Made by a program: the position numbers and the translations under genes
Notes under the pieces: generated by a model
Told to the model about the DNA's origin: nothing
Seen by the model: only the letters and a program-made list of their open reading frames with translations
Databases searched by the model: none
Part shown: positions 53,929-62,602 of the stretch, in pieces
Layout: each line of letters opens with the position of its first letter
Numbering within the stretch: the first letter of the stretch is position 1
Source: an uncultured Eubacteriales bacterium
GTDB lineage: Bacteria; Bacillota; Clostridia; Oscillospirales; CAG-272
Assembly: GCA_900542425.1 (NCBI GenBank)
Contig: UQNQ01000001.1
Location: forward strand, 1-64,000
Reading direction: 5' to 3'
Length of the DNA: 64,000 bases

Positions 53929-55596
53929 ATGAAAACGGATATTGAGATCGCACAGGCAACTCCTCTTCGGAAAATCGGGGAGATTGCCAAAACGGCAGGG
54001 CTGGATGAAAAATATGTGGAGCAATACGGGAAATACAAGGCAAAACTGTCGCTTTCCTTCCTAAAGGAAACCAAAAATCCGGATGGCAAATTGATTCTTG
54101 TGACGGCGATTACGCCGACGCCAGCAGGAGAAGGTAAGACAACGACAACCATCGGACTTGCGGACGGACTGCGCAAGATCGGAAAGAAATCCGTTGTAGC
54201 GCTGCGTGAACCCTCTCTCGGTCCTGTTTTCGGGGTAAAGGGCGGAGCGGCCGGCGGAGGATATTCTCAGGTTGTTCCGATGGAGGATATCAATCTTCAT
54301 TTTACTGGGGATTTTCACGCGATCGGTGCCGCAAATAATCTGCTTGCCGCGATGCTTGACAATCACATTTATCAGGGTAATGCCCTTGGAATCGATCCTC
54401 GCAGAATCACATGGCGACGCTGCGTGGATATGAATGACAGACAGCTTCGGTTTGTGGTGGACGGACTCGGCGGGCGTGTCAACGGTACGCCGCGTGAAGA
54501 TGGATATGACATCACAGTAGCATCTGAAATTATGGCAATACTTTGTCTTTCCGATTCCATTTCCGACCTGAAAGCTCGCCTTTCCCGTGTTATTGTTGGA
54601 TATACTTATGATGAAAAACCTGTCACAGCAGGCGATCTCAAAGCGGAAGGAGCTATGACGGCGCTGCTTCGCGATGCGCTTTGCCCGAACCTTGTTCAAA
54701 CACTGGAGGGAACGCCTGCCATTGTTCATGGCGGACCGTTCGCCAATATCGCGCATGGCTGCAATTCGGTACTTGCGACCCGTATGGCATTGAAGCTCGG
54801 TGATTACGCAGTGACGGAAGCCGGTTTCGGTGCGGATCTCGGTGCTGAGAAATTTCTGGATATCAAGTGCCGTACAGCTGGGCTTCATCCGGCTGCTGTA
54901 GTGGTTGTAGCGACGATCCGTGCACTGAAGATGCATGGAGGAGTTCCGAAAAATGAGCTGAATTCCGAAAATCTTGAAGCACTTGAAAAGGGAATTCCGA
55001 ATCTTCTTCGCCATGTTGCTAATATCCGGGATGTCTATAAGCTACCGTCAGTTGTAGCAATCAATCGTTTCCCGACTGATACGGATGCCGAGATATCGCT
55101 GATCATTGAAAAATGCAGGTCACTTGGTGTCAATGTTGTTCTGTCTACGGTTTGGGCGGATGGCGGTGCCGGCGGGGAAGCGCTTGCCCGTGAAGTTGTA
55201 CGACTTTGCGAAAATCCGAATAATTTTACCTTTAGTTATGATACGGACGATACGATTGAAAACAAAATCGAAAAAATTGTAACAAGAATTTATCGCGGCG
55301 CCGGGGTGTCCATTTTGCCGGCGGCACAAAAGCAAATTGAAACGCTTACTTCTCTCGGATTCGGAGGACTTCCGATATGTATAGCGAAAACGCAGTACAG
55401 CTTCTCCGATGATCCGAAGCTTCTTGGTGCACCGGAAAATTTCACGGTAACGGTGAAAAATGTCAAAGTATCTGCCGGTGCGGGCTTTATCGTTGTTTTG
55501 ACCGGCGACATCATGACAATGCCGGGACTTCCGAAATCTCCTGCGGCGGAACGTATCGATGTAGATGAAGATGGGCGGATTTCAGGATTGTTCTGA
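53929..55596 (+). CDS. fhs: Formate-tetrahydrofolate ligase
   Basis: 555 residues, standard size. It makes 10-formyl-THF from formate, THF and ATP, feeding purine synthesis and one-carbon metabolism. Motifs: [21 protein letters not shown]-loop (~58), [20 protein letters not shown] (~93), and [13 protein letters not shown] (~300). GGAAAGGA precedes the ATG by 8 bases. Monocistronic under a ZTP riboswitch, as expected when formyl-folate shortage raises ZTP. Confidence 0.97.
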   Translation: MKTDIEIAQATPLRKIGEIAKTAGLDEKYVEQYGKYKAKLSLSFLKETKNPDGKLILVTAITPTPAGEGKTTTTIGLADGLRKIGKKSVVALREPSLGPVFGVKGGAAGGGYSQVVPMEDINLHFTGDFHAIGAANNLLAAMLDNHIYQGNALGIDPRRITWRRCVDMNDRQLRFVVDGLGGRVNGTPREDGYDITVASEIMAILCLSDSISDLKARLSRVIVGYTYDEKPVTAGDLKAEGAMTALLRDALCPNLVQTLEGTPAIVHGGPFANIAHGCNSVLATRMALKLGDYAVTEAGFGADLGAEKFLDIKCRTAGLHPAAVVVVATIRALKMHGGVPKNELNSENLEALEKGIPNLLRHVANIRDVYKLPSVVAINRFPTDTDAEISLIIEKCRSLGVNVVLSTVWADGGAGGEALAREVVRLCENPNNFTFSYDTDDTIENKIEKIVTRIYRGAGVSILPAAQKQIETLTSLGFGGLPICIAKTQYSFSDDPKLLGAPENFTVTVKNVKVSAGAGFIVVLTGDIMTMPGLPKSPAAERIDVDEDGRISGLF

Positions 55597-55647
55597 AATG
55601 TAAGAAACGAATGACAGCATAAATGCGAACGGAATATGGAGATATGC

Positions 55648-55688
55648 AAAAATCGGGGAATCCTATGTTGAGTATTCCTCGATTTTTT
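55648..55688 (+). terminator. fhs terminator
   Basis: AAAAATCGGGGAAT (55648-55661) pairs with ATTCCTCGATTTTTT (55674-55688), ending in T6. The stretch 55689-55901 contains no recognisable gene. Confidence 0.8.
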
Positions 55689-55901
55689 ATGGATCAAAGC
55701 ATGATTTTTCTTTTCTATGAAAAAGGACTGATATGACGGGAACAACTTACAGGGAAGAACGTTTTTTAGTATGTTCTTTTTTCAATCGACACAATCTAAT
55801 AAAATAGGACAGGATGACCAATCCGGTGTATGCTGTTCAAACATGATAATAGGAAAAGAAATGGATTATGAAAAAATCATATAAAAATTTTTCACAATAT
55901 A

Positions 55902-55931
55902 TTGATTTATAATTCAAGATTATGGTATAAT
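55902..55931 (+). promoter_or_regulatory. Promoter of the oadB-like operon
   Basis: TTGATT (55902-55907), 18-base spacer, TATAAT (55926-55931). Confidence 0.55.
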
Positions 55932-55967
55932 AACTCCCGATGTTTGTAAAAGAAAGGGTAATTTCCA

Positions 55968-57068
55968 ATGGAAGTTCTGATAAGCAATTTATATGAGATT
56001 CGATGGGAACAAGTTGCGATGTGGCTCATTGGCGGACTGCTTATTTTTCTTGCTATTAAGAAAAATATGGAACCGTCACTGCTTTTGCCGATGGGATTCG
56101 GAACCATTCTCGTGAATCTGCCGAATGTCGATGCCATTACAGAACATGGCGTTTTGAAAATCCTATTTGATTCCGGCATTTCCAATGAGCTGTTTCCGCT
56201 GCTTTTATTTGTTGGTATTGGCGCAATGATTGATTTTGGACCGCTGCTTTCCAATCCGAAGCTGATGCTTTTCGGTGCGGCGGCACAGTTCGGAATTTTT
56301 TTGACCTTGGTTTTGGCAAGACTTCTCGGATTTGATATCCGCGATGCAGCATCCACGGCCGTTATCGCTGCGGCGGACGGTCCTACTGCAATTTTTGTTG
56401 CCAATCTTTTGAATTCAAAGTATCTTGGTGCCATTATTGTTGCCGCTTATTCCTATATGGCGTTGGTGCCGATTATTCAACCGCCCGTAATCAGGCTGCT
56501 TACAACAAAGAAAGAGCGGTTGATTCGTATGCCTTATAAAGCACAGAATATCTCCAGAACCACGCGGATTCTTTTCCCGATTTTCATTACTTTGATTGCC
56601 GGATTGATTTCCCCAAAAAGCGCATCGCTCGTCGGCTTCCTCATGTTCGGAAATCTGATTCGGGAATGCGGTGTACTGGACAGTCTGTCTGAAACTGCAC
56701 AAAAGGTACTGGCAAATCTGATTACCATTTTCCTCGGAATTTCCGTAGCGTTCAAGATGACGGCGGCGGATTTCCTGACGACGGAAACACTGATGATTTT
56801 GGGACTTGGACTGTTCGGTTTTATTTTCGATACGTTCGGCGGCGTTATCGTTGCGAAGTTTATGAATCTGTTCTTAAAGGAAAAAATCAATCCGATGATT
56901 GGTGCCGCGGGAATTTCCGCTTTCCCGATGTCGGCGCGCGTTGTTCATAAAATGGGACTTGCAGAAGACAATCAGAATTTTCTGCTGATGCATTCTATCG
57001 GCGTCAATGTTTCCGGACAGATTGCGTCTGTAATTGCCGGCGGATTGATTCTAAGCTTTTTCGGCTGA
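55968..57068 (+). CDS. oadB: Sodium-translocating decarboxylase beta subunit
   Basis: 366 residues with about nine to eleven membrane helices. Family hallmarks are the DGPTAIFVANLL motif (residue ~141), VAAYSYMALVPIIQPP (~165) and the C-terminal NPMIGAAGISAFPMSARVVH (~307), which includes the Na+-site residues. It couples carboxybiotin decarboxylation to Na+ export (OadB/GcdB/MmdB type). AGGGTAATTTCC is a weak ribosome site; the ATG is set by homology. A gamma-like gene follows, but neither the alpha carboxyltransferase nor a biotin carrier is in this window. Confidence 0.93.
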   Translation: MEVLISNLYEIRWEQVAMWLIGGLLIFLAIKKNMEPSLLLPMGFGTILVNLPNVDAITEHGVLKILFDSGISNELFPLLLFVGIGAMIDFGPLLSNPKLMLFGAAAQFGIFLTLVLARLLGFDIRDAASTAVIAAADGPTAIFVANLLNSKYLGAIIVAAYSYMALVPIIQPPVIRLLTTKKERLIRMPYKAQNISRTTRILFPIFITLIAGLISPKSASLVGFLMFGNLIRECGVLDSLSETAQKVLANLITIFLGISVAFKMTAADFLTTETLMILGLGLFGFIFDTFGGVIVAKFMNLFLKEKINPMIGAAGISAFPMSARVVHKMGLAEDNQNFLLMHSIGVNVSGQIASVIAGGLILSFFG

Positions 57069-57084
57069 TATAGGGGAGGGAATT

Positions 57085-57309
57085 ATGGAGACAAATATTT
57101 CATCCGTTTTGAGTGACACTGCTGAGACAACCGCGGAAACATTGACGGAGATGACGACCAACATGCCGGTCATCGAAGTCATTGAAAAAGCGGGCCTCGG
57201 CATTGCCGGAATCTTTATCGTAACGGGAGTCATTATTTTGACAATATGGCTATTAAATCGATTGACTTCAAATAAGAAAAAAGACGGCGAAACGCCAAAA
57301 GACAAATAA
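57085..57309 (+). CDS. OadG-like gamma subunit
   Basis: 74 residues. An acidic/Thr-rich N-terminus (ETTAETLTEMTT), one membrane helix (GIAGIFIVTGVIILTIWLL, ~37-56) and a basic C-terminal tail (NRLTSNKKKDGETPKDK), the usual design of the small sodium-pump decarboxylase gamma subunit that anchors the complex. GGGGAGGG before ATG. It is 16 bases after oadB. Confidence 0.75.
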   Translation: METNISSVLSDTAETTAETLTEMTTNMPVIEVIEKAGLGIAGIFIVTGVIILTIWLLNRLTSNKKKDGETPKDK

Positions 57310-57382
57310 CAGCAATACAGCAGACAGACGTCTTTTTAATTAGGATTTCGGAAAGATGTTTGCCGTATGCCTCGATAACGAT

Positions 57383-57423
57383 AAAAAAGGACGATTCTCC
57401 GAAAATGGGGATCGTCCTTTTTT
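57383..57423. terminator. Terminator between oadG-like gene and radA
   Basis: AAAAAAGGACGAT (57383-57395) pairs with ATCGTCCTTTTTT (57411-57423); both arms carry the run needed for bidirectional use. A second hairpin GGCAG-AA-AGAG/CTCT-GA-CTGCC lies at ~57438-57464. Confidence 0.8.
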
Positions 57424-57590
57424 ATGGATGTTTTTTGGCAGAAAGAGGATGTCTCTGACTGCCTCTCATGTTTGTTAAGGTTTAATGCTTCTTCGCAGGT
57501 TCGTGTCAGGAGGAATGGTAACGGATAACAACAATTTGATTTTAAAGAATCGTTCCGTCGAGGAAAGATTCGATAAACATATTTTATCCT

Positions 57591-58988
57591 TCATTGTTTT
57601 TTCAGAAGTGTAAGAAGATCAAAAACGGTCTTGATGGGAATCAGGGATGTATCAGGCTTTGTTTTGAACTCTGCTTTTTTCAAATTCCGGCTTGGAACGG
57701 CGATTTTATGGAAGCCAAGACGCTCTCCTTCACGAATGCGCTGTTCGATGCGCGATACGGCGCGCACTTCGCCGGAAAGTCCGAGTTCTCCGATGCAGAT
57801 AAGGTCATCCGGAACCGGAATATCCCGGATACTGGAAATCATGGCAAGCGCCATGCCGGCGTCAGAAGCTGTTTCGTCGATTTTGATGCCGCCGATAACG
57901 TTGACATATACATCAAAAGAGGAAAACCGTAGTCCCAAACGCTTTTCCAAAACGGCAAGCACGAGAGACACACGGTTATAGTCGATACCCGTGGACATAC
58001 GGCGCGGAGAGGGAAAAACGGTTGATGTTGCAAGCGCCTGAAGCTCAGCGACAAGCGGCCTTGTTCCTTCGATTACACAAACGGCGCAGTTGCCGGATAC
58101 ACCCTCGGGACGGTCTGCCAGTAAAAGCTCTGACGGACTTTCTACTTCCCGCAGTCCGGCATCGGTCATTTCAAATACGCCGAGTTCGTTGGTAGAGCCG
58201 AATCTGTTTTTGATTGCGCGAATGACGCGGCAGTTCTGACGGCTTTCTCCTTCAAAATAGAGAACGGTATCGACCATATGCTCCAGCACCTTAGGCCCTG
58301 CGATGCTGCCTTCTTTATTGACATGTCCGACAAGGATGACGGAGGTTCCGTCCGTTTTTGCCTTATTGATGAATACGCCGGCACACTCTCGGATTTGAGT
58401 TACACTGCCCGGGATGGTACTGCTTTCACTGTGGTACATGGTTTGAATGGAATCTACAATGATAATATCCGGCGCAAGCTTTTTTGCATGGGCGATTATT
58501 TTTTCCGCATTGGTTTCGGTTAACAGATAAATTCCGCCGCTATGAATACCGAGCCGCTTTGCCCGCAGTGAAATCTGTGCTGCCGACTCTTCTCCCGATA
58601 CGTAAAGAACGGTACGATCCGCGGCAAGACTTGCGCAGATTTGCAAGAGCAGAGTGGATTTTCCAATGCCGGGTTCGCCGGAAAGCAGAACGACGGACCC
58701 TTCTACCAGTCCCCCGCCCAGCACGCGGTCAAATTCCCCAATCCCAGTGGAACGGCGCAAATATTCCGGCAACTGTTCCGAGATAAGCGGCTGCGGCTCA
58801 GCATCGCCATCACGTACCAGCATGGTTTGCCGACGGGAGACACCGGACGATTCTTTTGCCGGGCTTTCACTTTCATAGGTTTCTTCTATAAAGGTATTCC
58901 AGTTCCCACATCCGGGACAACGTCCCATCCATTTTGCGCTTTGATAGTCACATTCGCTGCAAACATAAACGGTTTTTGATTTTTTCAT
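57591..58988 (-). CDS. radA: DNA repair protein RadA
   Basis: 465 residues. An N-terminal C4 zinc finger (CSECDYQSAKWMGRCPGC, ~8-25), a RecA-type ATPase with Walker A GEPGIGKST (~105) and Walker B IIIVDSIQTM, the RadA-specific KNRFGSTNELGVFEM motif (~260), and a C-terminal Lon-like domain (~290-465, without the protease dyad by family knowledge). It promotes branch migration in recombination. Start ATG 58988 follows AAAGGCAAAAGG; GTG 59006 would overlap the upstream stop. The neighbouring cwlD gene ends within 16 bases. Confidence 0.95.
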   Translation of the reverse strand: MKKSKTVYVCSECDYQSAKWMGRCPGCGNWNTFIEETYESESPAKESSGVSRRQTMLVRDGDAEPQPLISEQLPEYLRRSTGIGEFDRVLGGGLVEGSVVLLSGEPGIGKSTLLLQICASLAADRTVLYVSGEESAAQISLRAKRLGIHSGGIYLLTETNAEKIIAHAKKLAPDIIIVDSIQTMYHSESSTIPGSVTQIRECAGVFINKAKTDGTSVILVGHVNKEGSIAGPKVLEHMVDTVLYFEGESRQNCRVIRAIKNRFGSTNELGVFEMTDAGLREVESPSELLLADRPEGVSGNCAVCVIEGTRPLVAELQALATSTVFPSPRRMSTGIDYNRVSLVLAVLEKRLGLRFSSFDVYVNVIGGIKIDETASDAGMALAMISSIRDIPVPDDLICIGELGLSGEVRAVSRIEQRIREGERLGFHKIAVPSRNLKKAEFKTKPDTSLIPIKTVFDLLTLLKKQ

Positions 58989-59002
58989 CCTTTTGCCTTT
59001 CG

Positions 59003-59773
59003 TCACTCGTTTTCCGAGTCCTCACTTATGTACTCGAGAATGGAGGTATAGATATTCATGGCGAGTTTTGTCTGATATTCCTCAGTTTTGAGCAGTTCCT
59101 TTTCTTCATAGTTAGAAAGGAACCCACATTCCACCAGTACGGCGGGAATTTCCAGATTGGATAAGAGATATATGGAATCGCCTGCCGGCTTTGTTTTTCT
59201 GTTATTATCTGCATTTAAATTTTCTGAGGCATTTTCCTGTATTACATCTGCCAAGGTGTGGCTTGCCGCGTTATTTTCGGAATAATACACCTGAAGTCCG
59301 CTGTATTTGGAAACCGGAAATTTGTTCATATGAATGCTGACAAAAACAGAATTTTTATTTTCTGTGGCAATTGCAAGCCGCGCGTTCAAATCGTCGAGTT
59401 TTTTATGCTTTGATGAAGGATCTGCCAGCTCGATATCCTCATCCCGCGTCATGACGACGTTCACGTTTGCCGTTTTCATCAATGCGGCAAGCTTTTTTGC
59501 AACTGCAAGGTTGAGATCTTTTTCCTTCGTACCGTCGTCGTCAGCGGAAGCTCCCGCATCCCGCCCGCCATGACCGGCATCAATGACAATGGTATAGATG
59601 ATTTCCTCTTCATCTGTACCCGCTGTTTTTACCGTTTCCGTATTCATACCAAGACGAATTCCGGTAAACACCGCTACTGCAATCAGCAGAACGGAGAAAA
59701 TTGAAAATTTAAGAAAAAAGAAAAGAGACCTTTTGGTTGAAGAATTTGACAACACCATCACCGCCGTTTTCAT
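59003..59773 (-). CDS. cwlD: N-acetylmuramoyl-L-alanine amidase (CwlD-like)
   Basis: 256 residues. An N-terminal signal anchor (FFFLKFSIFSVLLIAVAVF, ~19-38) directs the Amidase_3 domain outside. Zn ligands and the catalytic Glu are visible: VIDAGHGGRDAGA (His ~71), EKDLNLAVAKKL (Glu ~88), FVSIHMN (His ~144) and PAVLVECGFLSN (Glu ~222). CwlD-type enzymes make muramic-delta-lactam in spore cortex or act in cell separation. No good RBS precedes ATG 59773; that codon lies inside a 13-base inverted repeat, suggesting controlled initiation. Confidence 0.88.
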   Translation of the reverse strand: MKTAVMVLSNSSTKRSLFFFLKFSIFSVLLIAVAVFTGIRLGMNTETVKTAGTDEEEIIYTIVIDAGHGGRDAGASADDDGTKEKDLNLAVAKKLAALMKTANVNVVMTRDEDIELADPSSKHKKLDDLNARLAIATENKNSVFVSIHMNKFPVSKYSGLQVYYSENNAASHTLADVIQENASENLNADNNRKTKPAGDSIYLLSNLEIPAVLVECGFLSNYEEKELLKTEEYQTKLAMNIYTSILEYISEDSENE

Positions 59774-59802
59774 GATTTATTTCAGATATATGAAAACGGC
59801 GG
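59761..59802 (-). promoter_or_regulatory. Inverted repeat across the cwlD start codon
   Basis: CCGCCGTTTTCAT (59761-59773) and ATGAAAACGGCGG (59790-59802) are perfect complements separated by 16 bases. In the mRNA the cwlD start ATGAAAACGGCGG is locked in the 3' arm. Confidence 0.7.
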
Positions 59803-59845
59803 GCAAGTTATGTTTTATAAAATGGAATTCCGGCAAAATCAGAGA

Positions 59846-60397
59846 TTATTCTTCTGTTTTTTTGTGACGGAAAAGACTCCATTCTTTTGTTCCGAGATAA
59901 TAGGCAAGTCCTGCAAATAAGGCAGGAAGAACGGAAGCAGCAAGATAGGCGTACGGAGAGCCGGTCAGCAAACGAAGCCCGATGGCATGTGCATCCCAAA
60001 TCAGCTCGATGCAAGTAAATACGGAAAAAAGATTTTTAAATTCAGCGTAGTCGCGGTACGTAGAACTGATGATATAGACAATATTGACGATGAAGCTTGG
60101 AATTGACGCAAGAAGCCCGAGGTAAAGACCGGTAAAAGAATTCAGCCGGATTCTGCCTCCTTCTGCGGAAAGCTTGTCTTTGGCACCGAGATTCCACATT
60201 TGGGAGCGGACAAGATAATAATAAAAGGCAAATATGAACACAGTAGCGACAATGCTGAGAAGTTTCATCGTTGCTGTATATTCTGTGATTAAAAAGACGG
60301 AACAGCATAGAATGCTGAAGACGGCAAGTGCAAAATGCGTTGTTAAAAGCTTTGCGATCTCACGGCTGTAGGTTTTCCAGAATGCGCTGAATTTCAT
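59846..60397 (-). CDS. Multi-pass membrane protein of unknown function
   Basis: 183 residues with about four membrane helices: FALAVFSILCCSVFLITEY, LLSIVATVFIFAFYYYLV, LYLGLLASIPSFIVNIVYII and AYLAASVLPALFAGLAYYLG. No motif recognised. ATG follows CGGAGAAC. It is 72 bases upstream of cwlD in the same direction and probably in one operon with cwlD and radA, all from the promoter at 60464-60492. Confidence 0.65.
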   Translation of the reverse strand: MKFSAFWKTYSREIAKLLTTHFALAVFSILCCSVFLITEYTATMKLLSIVATVFIFAFYYYLVRSQMWNLGAKDKLSAEGGRIRLNSFTGLYLGLLASIPSFIVNIVYIISSTYRDYAEFKNLFSVFTCIELIWDAHAIGLRLLTGSPYAYLAASVLPALFAGLAYYLGTKEWSLFRHKKTEE

Positions 60398-60463
60398 AAG
60401 TTCTCCGATCCGCGCAGCAGAGTGGCGCGACCTTGTCTTTGTAAAAAATTATAATTATAAATT

Positions 60464-60492
60464 ATTATAACGAATTAAATGGCACTCTTCAA
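60464..60492 (-). promoter_or_regulatory. Leftward promoter of the membrane protein-cwlD-radA operon
   Basis: On the minus strand TTGAAG (60492-60487), 17-base spacer, TATAAT (60469-60464). Confidence 0.6.
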
Positions 60493-60574
60493 GGCGATTA
60501 CGAAAAATTTTCGGAAAGATGATAAAAAATTCACATTTGATGTACGGATTTTTCGATTTTTTTGAAAAGAACAT

Positions 60575-60603
60575 TTGTATCTCGTTTTCGGATGATGTAT
60601 AAT
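60575..60603 (+). promoter_or_regulatory. Promoter of the Xer-like recombinase gene
   Basis: TTGTAT (60575-60580), 17-base spacer, TATAAT (60598-60603). Confidence 0.65.
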
Positions 60604-60626
60604 AAGCAAAAAGGAGTGTGAAAAAC

Positions 60627-61670
60627 GTGTCAAAACAAAGCAAGCTTGTTGATGATACCTCACCTGTGATAGAACGGTTTCTGCGGTATAAACTGGTCGT
60701 CCAGGGAAGATCACCGAAAACGGTGGAGGAATATCGGATAGACCTTCATACCTTTTTTCGCTATCTTGTTGCGGTAAGAGCCGGTATTTCTCCGTCTGAT
60801 GAAAAATTCGGAGAGATTTCGATTGCCGGTGTGGATGAGACGTTTGTCAAAAGCGTTACCACGCTTGAGATTCTGGAGTTTTTGGTTTTTGCTGCGAATG
60901 ACCTTGGAAATTCTACGGCTGCCCGTGCCAGAAAGCTTTCCGCAATTAAAATGTTTTTTAAATATATGACCGCGACAGAAAGAATTGTGGAAAAAAATCC
61001 TGCTGTTGATATTGAGACACCGAAGCGCAAGACAGCTCTTCCCAAATACTTAACGGAAAAAGAAAGTGTTGCACTTTTGACGAGTGTGCTCGAGGATTCC
61101 GAATCCCGGACGAAGGAACGTGATTTTTGTATCATTACCCTGTTTTTAAATTGCGGAATGCGTCTTTCTGAACTGGTTGGCATTCATCTTTCTGACCTTG
61201 ACCGAGAACTGCGGTCGCTGCGTGTGCTTGGAAAAGGAAACAAAGAACGCATTGTTTATCTCAACGATGCCTGCCGTTCGGCACTTGCTGCTTATTTGGA
61301 GTGCCGGACACGCGGCATAACTGCCGTAAAGGATAAAGACGCGCTTTTTCTCTCGCGGCTCGGCAGAAGAATCAGCAATAAAACCGTTCAGTGGCTTGTT
61401 TATAAATATTTAAATGCCGCGGGATTGGAGTATAAGCATTTTTCAACGCATAAGCTGCGCCATACTGCGGCAACGCTGATGTATCAGGAGGGCGGGGTGG
61501 ATGTTTTGGCGCTCAAAGAAATCCTCGGCCATTCACAGCTCAGTACGACGCAAATCTATACGCATATCGGAGATAAACGGTTGGAGGAGGCAGTCTCAAA
61601 AAATCCATTGGCTCACTTGACTTCAAAAGACCTTGCAAAGAAAACGGAAGACACGGATGAAAATGAGTGA
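60627..61670 (+). CDS. XerC/XerD-like tyrosine recombinase
   Basis: 347 residues. N-terminal SAM-like core-binding domain (~15-125) and C-terminal catalytic domain with Arg in GMRLSELVGIHLSDL (~180), Lys in LGKGNKER (~205), HKLRHTAAT (~275), GHSQLSTTQIY (~300) with the nucleophilic Tyr. All five catalytic positions are intact. It could be the chromosome dimer resolvase or an element integrase; lack of an arm-binding domain and the simple context favour XerC/D. GTG 60627 lies 10 bases after AAGGAG; the GTG at 60618 is too close. Confidence 0.85.
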   Translation: MSKQSKLVDDTSPVIERFLRYKLVVQGRSPKTVEEYRIDLHTFFRYLVAVRAGISPSDEKFGEISIAGVDETFVKSVTTLEILEFLVFAANDLGNSTAARARKLSAIKMFFKYMTATERIVEKNPAVDIETPKRKTALPKYLTEKESVALLTSVLEDSESRTKERDFCIITLFLNCGMRLSELVGIHLSDLDRELRSLRVLGKGNKERIVYLNDACRSALAAYLECRTRGITAVKDKDALFLSRLGRRISNKTVQWLVYKYLNAAGLEYKHFSTHKLRHTAATLMYQEGGVDVLALKEILGHSQLSTTQIYTHIGDKRLEEAVSKNPLAHLTSKDLAKKTEDTDENE

Positions 61671-61700
61671 ATTTCCCTGAAAAATAGGGGAATTATTAAG

Positions 61701-61738
61701 AACATATGTTTACATCTGCGGCGCTTTGTGATATAATG
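61701..61738 (+). promoter_or_regulatory. SOS-box promoter of the XhlA/holin cassette
   Basis: TTTACA (61710-61715), 17-base spacer, TATAAT (61733-61738). GAACATATGTTT (61701-61712) matches the Gram-positive LexA box CGAACATATGTTCG at the core and overlaps the -35, so LexA should repress and DNA damage induce this transcript. Confidence 0.7.
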
Positions 61739-61743
61739 AAATC

Positions 61744-61982
61744 ACGGCGGCGGGAAGGTTTTTCGGAACAAGACCGAAAACCGTTCCGCCGCCGTATCAT
61801 CCGCGGCTCCGTATGAACGGCGCTTTTTATGTCCCGGTTCCGGGGTATGGGGAGAATCGGCGGAGCGGCGGAAAACCGGTGGAAAGCGAAAGCTTTGGGG
61901 ATGTGTGATGTTCCCTGTACACATTTGCACCGGCAACATGAAGGAGGAGTGAACGGTTTGAATTTACGAATCCATACAGGCG
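61744..61982 (+). other. Structured GC-rich 5' leader of the holin cassette
   Basis: A large imperfect hairpin opens it: ACGGCGGCGG-GAA-GGTTTTTCGG (61744-61766) against CCGAAAACC-GTTC-CGCCGCCGT (61774-61795). It has no T run, so it is probably not a terminator. Further down are CCGGTTCCGG and a strong AAGGAGG (61941-61947) that precedes TTG 61958, opening a 15-codon frame overlapping the XhlA-like start. No convincing longer ORF is seen. Confidence 0.5.
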
Positions 61983-62282
61983 GTGACAAGTTTGTCCGAA
62001 TATGAAAATGAGCGTCTTGCGAAAACAGAGGAACGTCTCAAAAGTGATTCCCGGCGGCTTGACCGGCTTGAACGGCTGGCAGATGAGGTGCATATTCAGA
62101 ATGAAAATATCGCGAGGCTTGTTGTTCAGCTGGAATTCGTGGGAAGACAGCTGTCATCTCACGAAAAACGGCTTGCAAAAATAGAAGGCTTGCCGGGACG
62201 CGGCATTCGGATGCTAGTCGGCGCAGTGGTTACCGCCCTTGCTTCCGCTGTTATCGGCGGGCTTGTCGCTTTGTTATTCTGA
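61983..62282 (+). CDS. XhlA-like (haemolysin XhlA family) membrane protein
   Basis: 99 residues: a long coiled coil (residues ~6-65, with regular Leu/Ile spacing in RLDRLERLADEVHIQN and ENIARLVVQLEFVGRQL), then a single C-terminal membrane helix (RMLVGAVVTALASAVIGGLV). This is the design of XhlA-type lysis accessories found in phages and PBSX-like elements. The start is unsure: GTG 61983 is the only normal start near, preceded by AGGCGG, while a strong AAGGAGG lies too far upstream. Next gene is an LLH-like holin. No endolysin is visible nearby. Confidence 0.65.
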   Translation: MTSLSEYENERLAKTEERLKSDSRRLDRLERLADEVHIQNENIARLVVQLEFVGRQLSSHEKRLAKIEGLPGRGIRMLVGAVVTALASAVIGGLVALLF

Positions 62283-62301
62283 TATTTCGGGAGGAATCTT
62301 T

Positions 62302-62595
62302 TTGACGGATATTATTTTATCGGTTTTATTTGTCGCGGCGCTTGTCGCGGGTATTGTGTTGCTGTACCGGTCCGGCTGTGTAAGACAGGCAAAATCCATA
62401 TTGCTTTATCTGGTTACGCAGGCGGAAGAAAAATTCGGAGGCGGTACAGGTGAGGTCAAATTTTCGGCTGTGGCAGATGCGCTGTATGATAAACTGCCAT
62501 CTGCGGCAAAATTCCTTATCAGTGAAAAAACGATTGCGTCTTTGATAGAAGGTGCTGTCACCAAAATGAAAGAGTATTTGTCAGCGGAAGGATAA
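62302..62595 (+). CDS. LLH-family phage holin-like protein
   Basis: 97 residues: N-terminal membrane helix (IILSVLFVAALVAGIVLLY, ~4-22) followed by a helical tail with the AEEKFGGGTGEVKFSAVADAL pattern, characteristic of phage LLH-type holins. TTG 62302 is chosen because GGGAGG lies 8 bases upstream and it opens directly into the helix. It is 19 bases after the XhlA-like gene, followed by a strong terminator. Holins form membrane holes for lysis or toxin/bacteriocin release; here no endolysin or toxin is adjacent. Confidence 0.7.
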   Translation: MTDIILSVLFVAALVAGIVLLYRSGCVRQAKSILLYLVTQAEEKFGGGTGEVKFSAVADALYDKLPSAAKFLISEKTIASLIEGAVTKMKEYLSAEG

Positions 62596-62602
62596 GACAT
62601 TT

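Noticed and set aside
61737..61817. 26-codon frame starting at the ATG within the SOS promoter
   Set aside because: Its start codon is part of the -10 region and would not be in the transcript; the Arg-rich product reflects the GC-rich hairpin.
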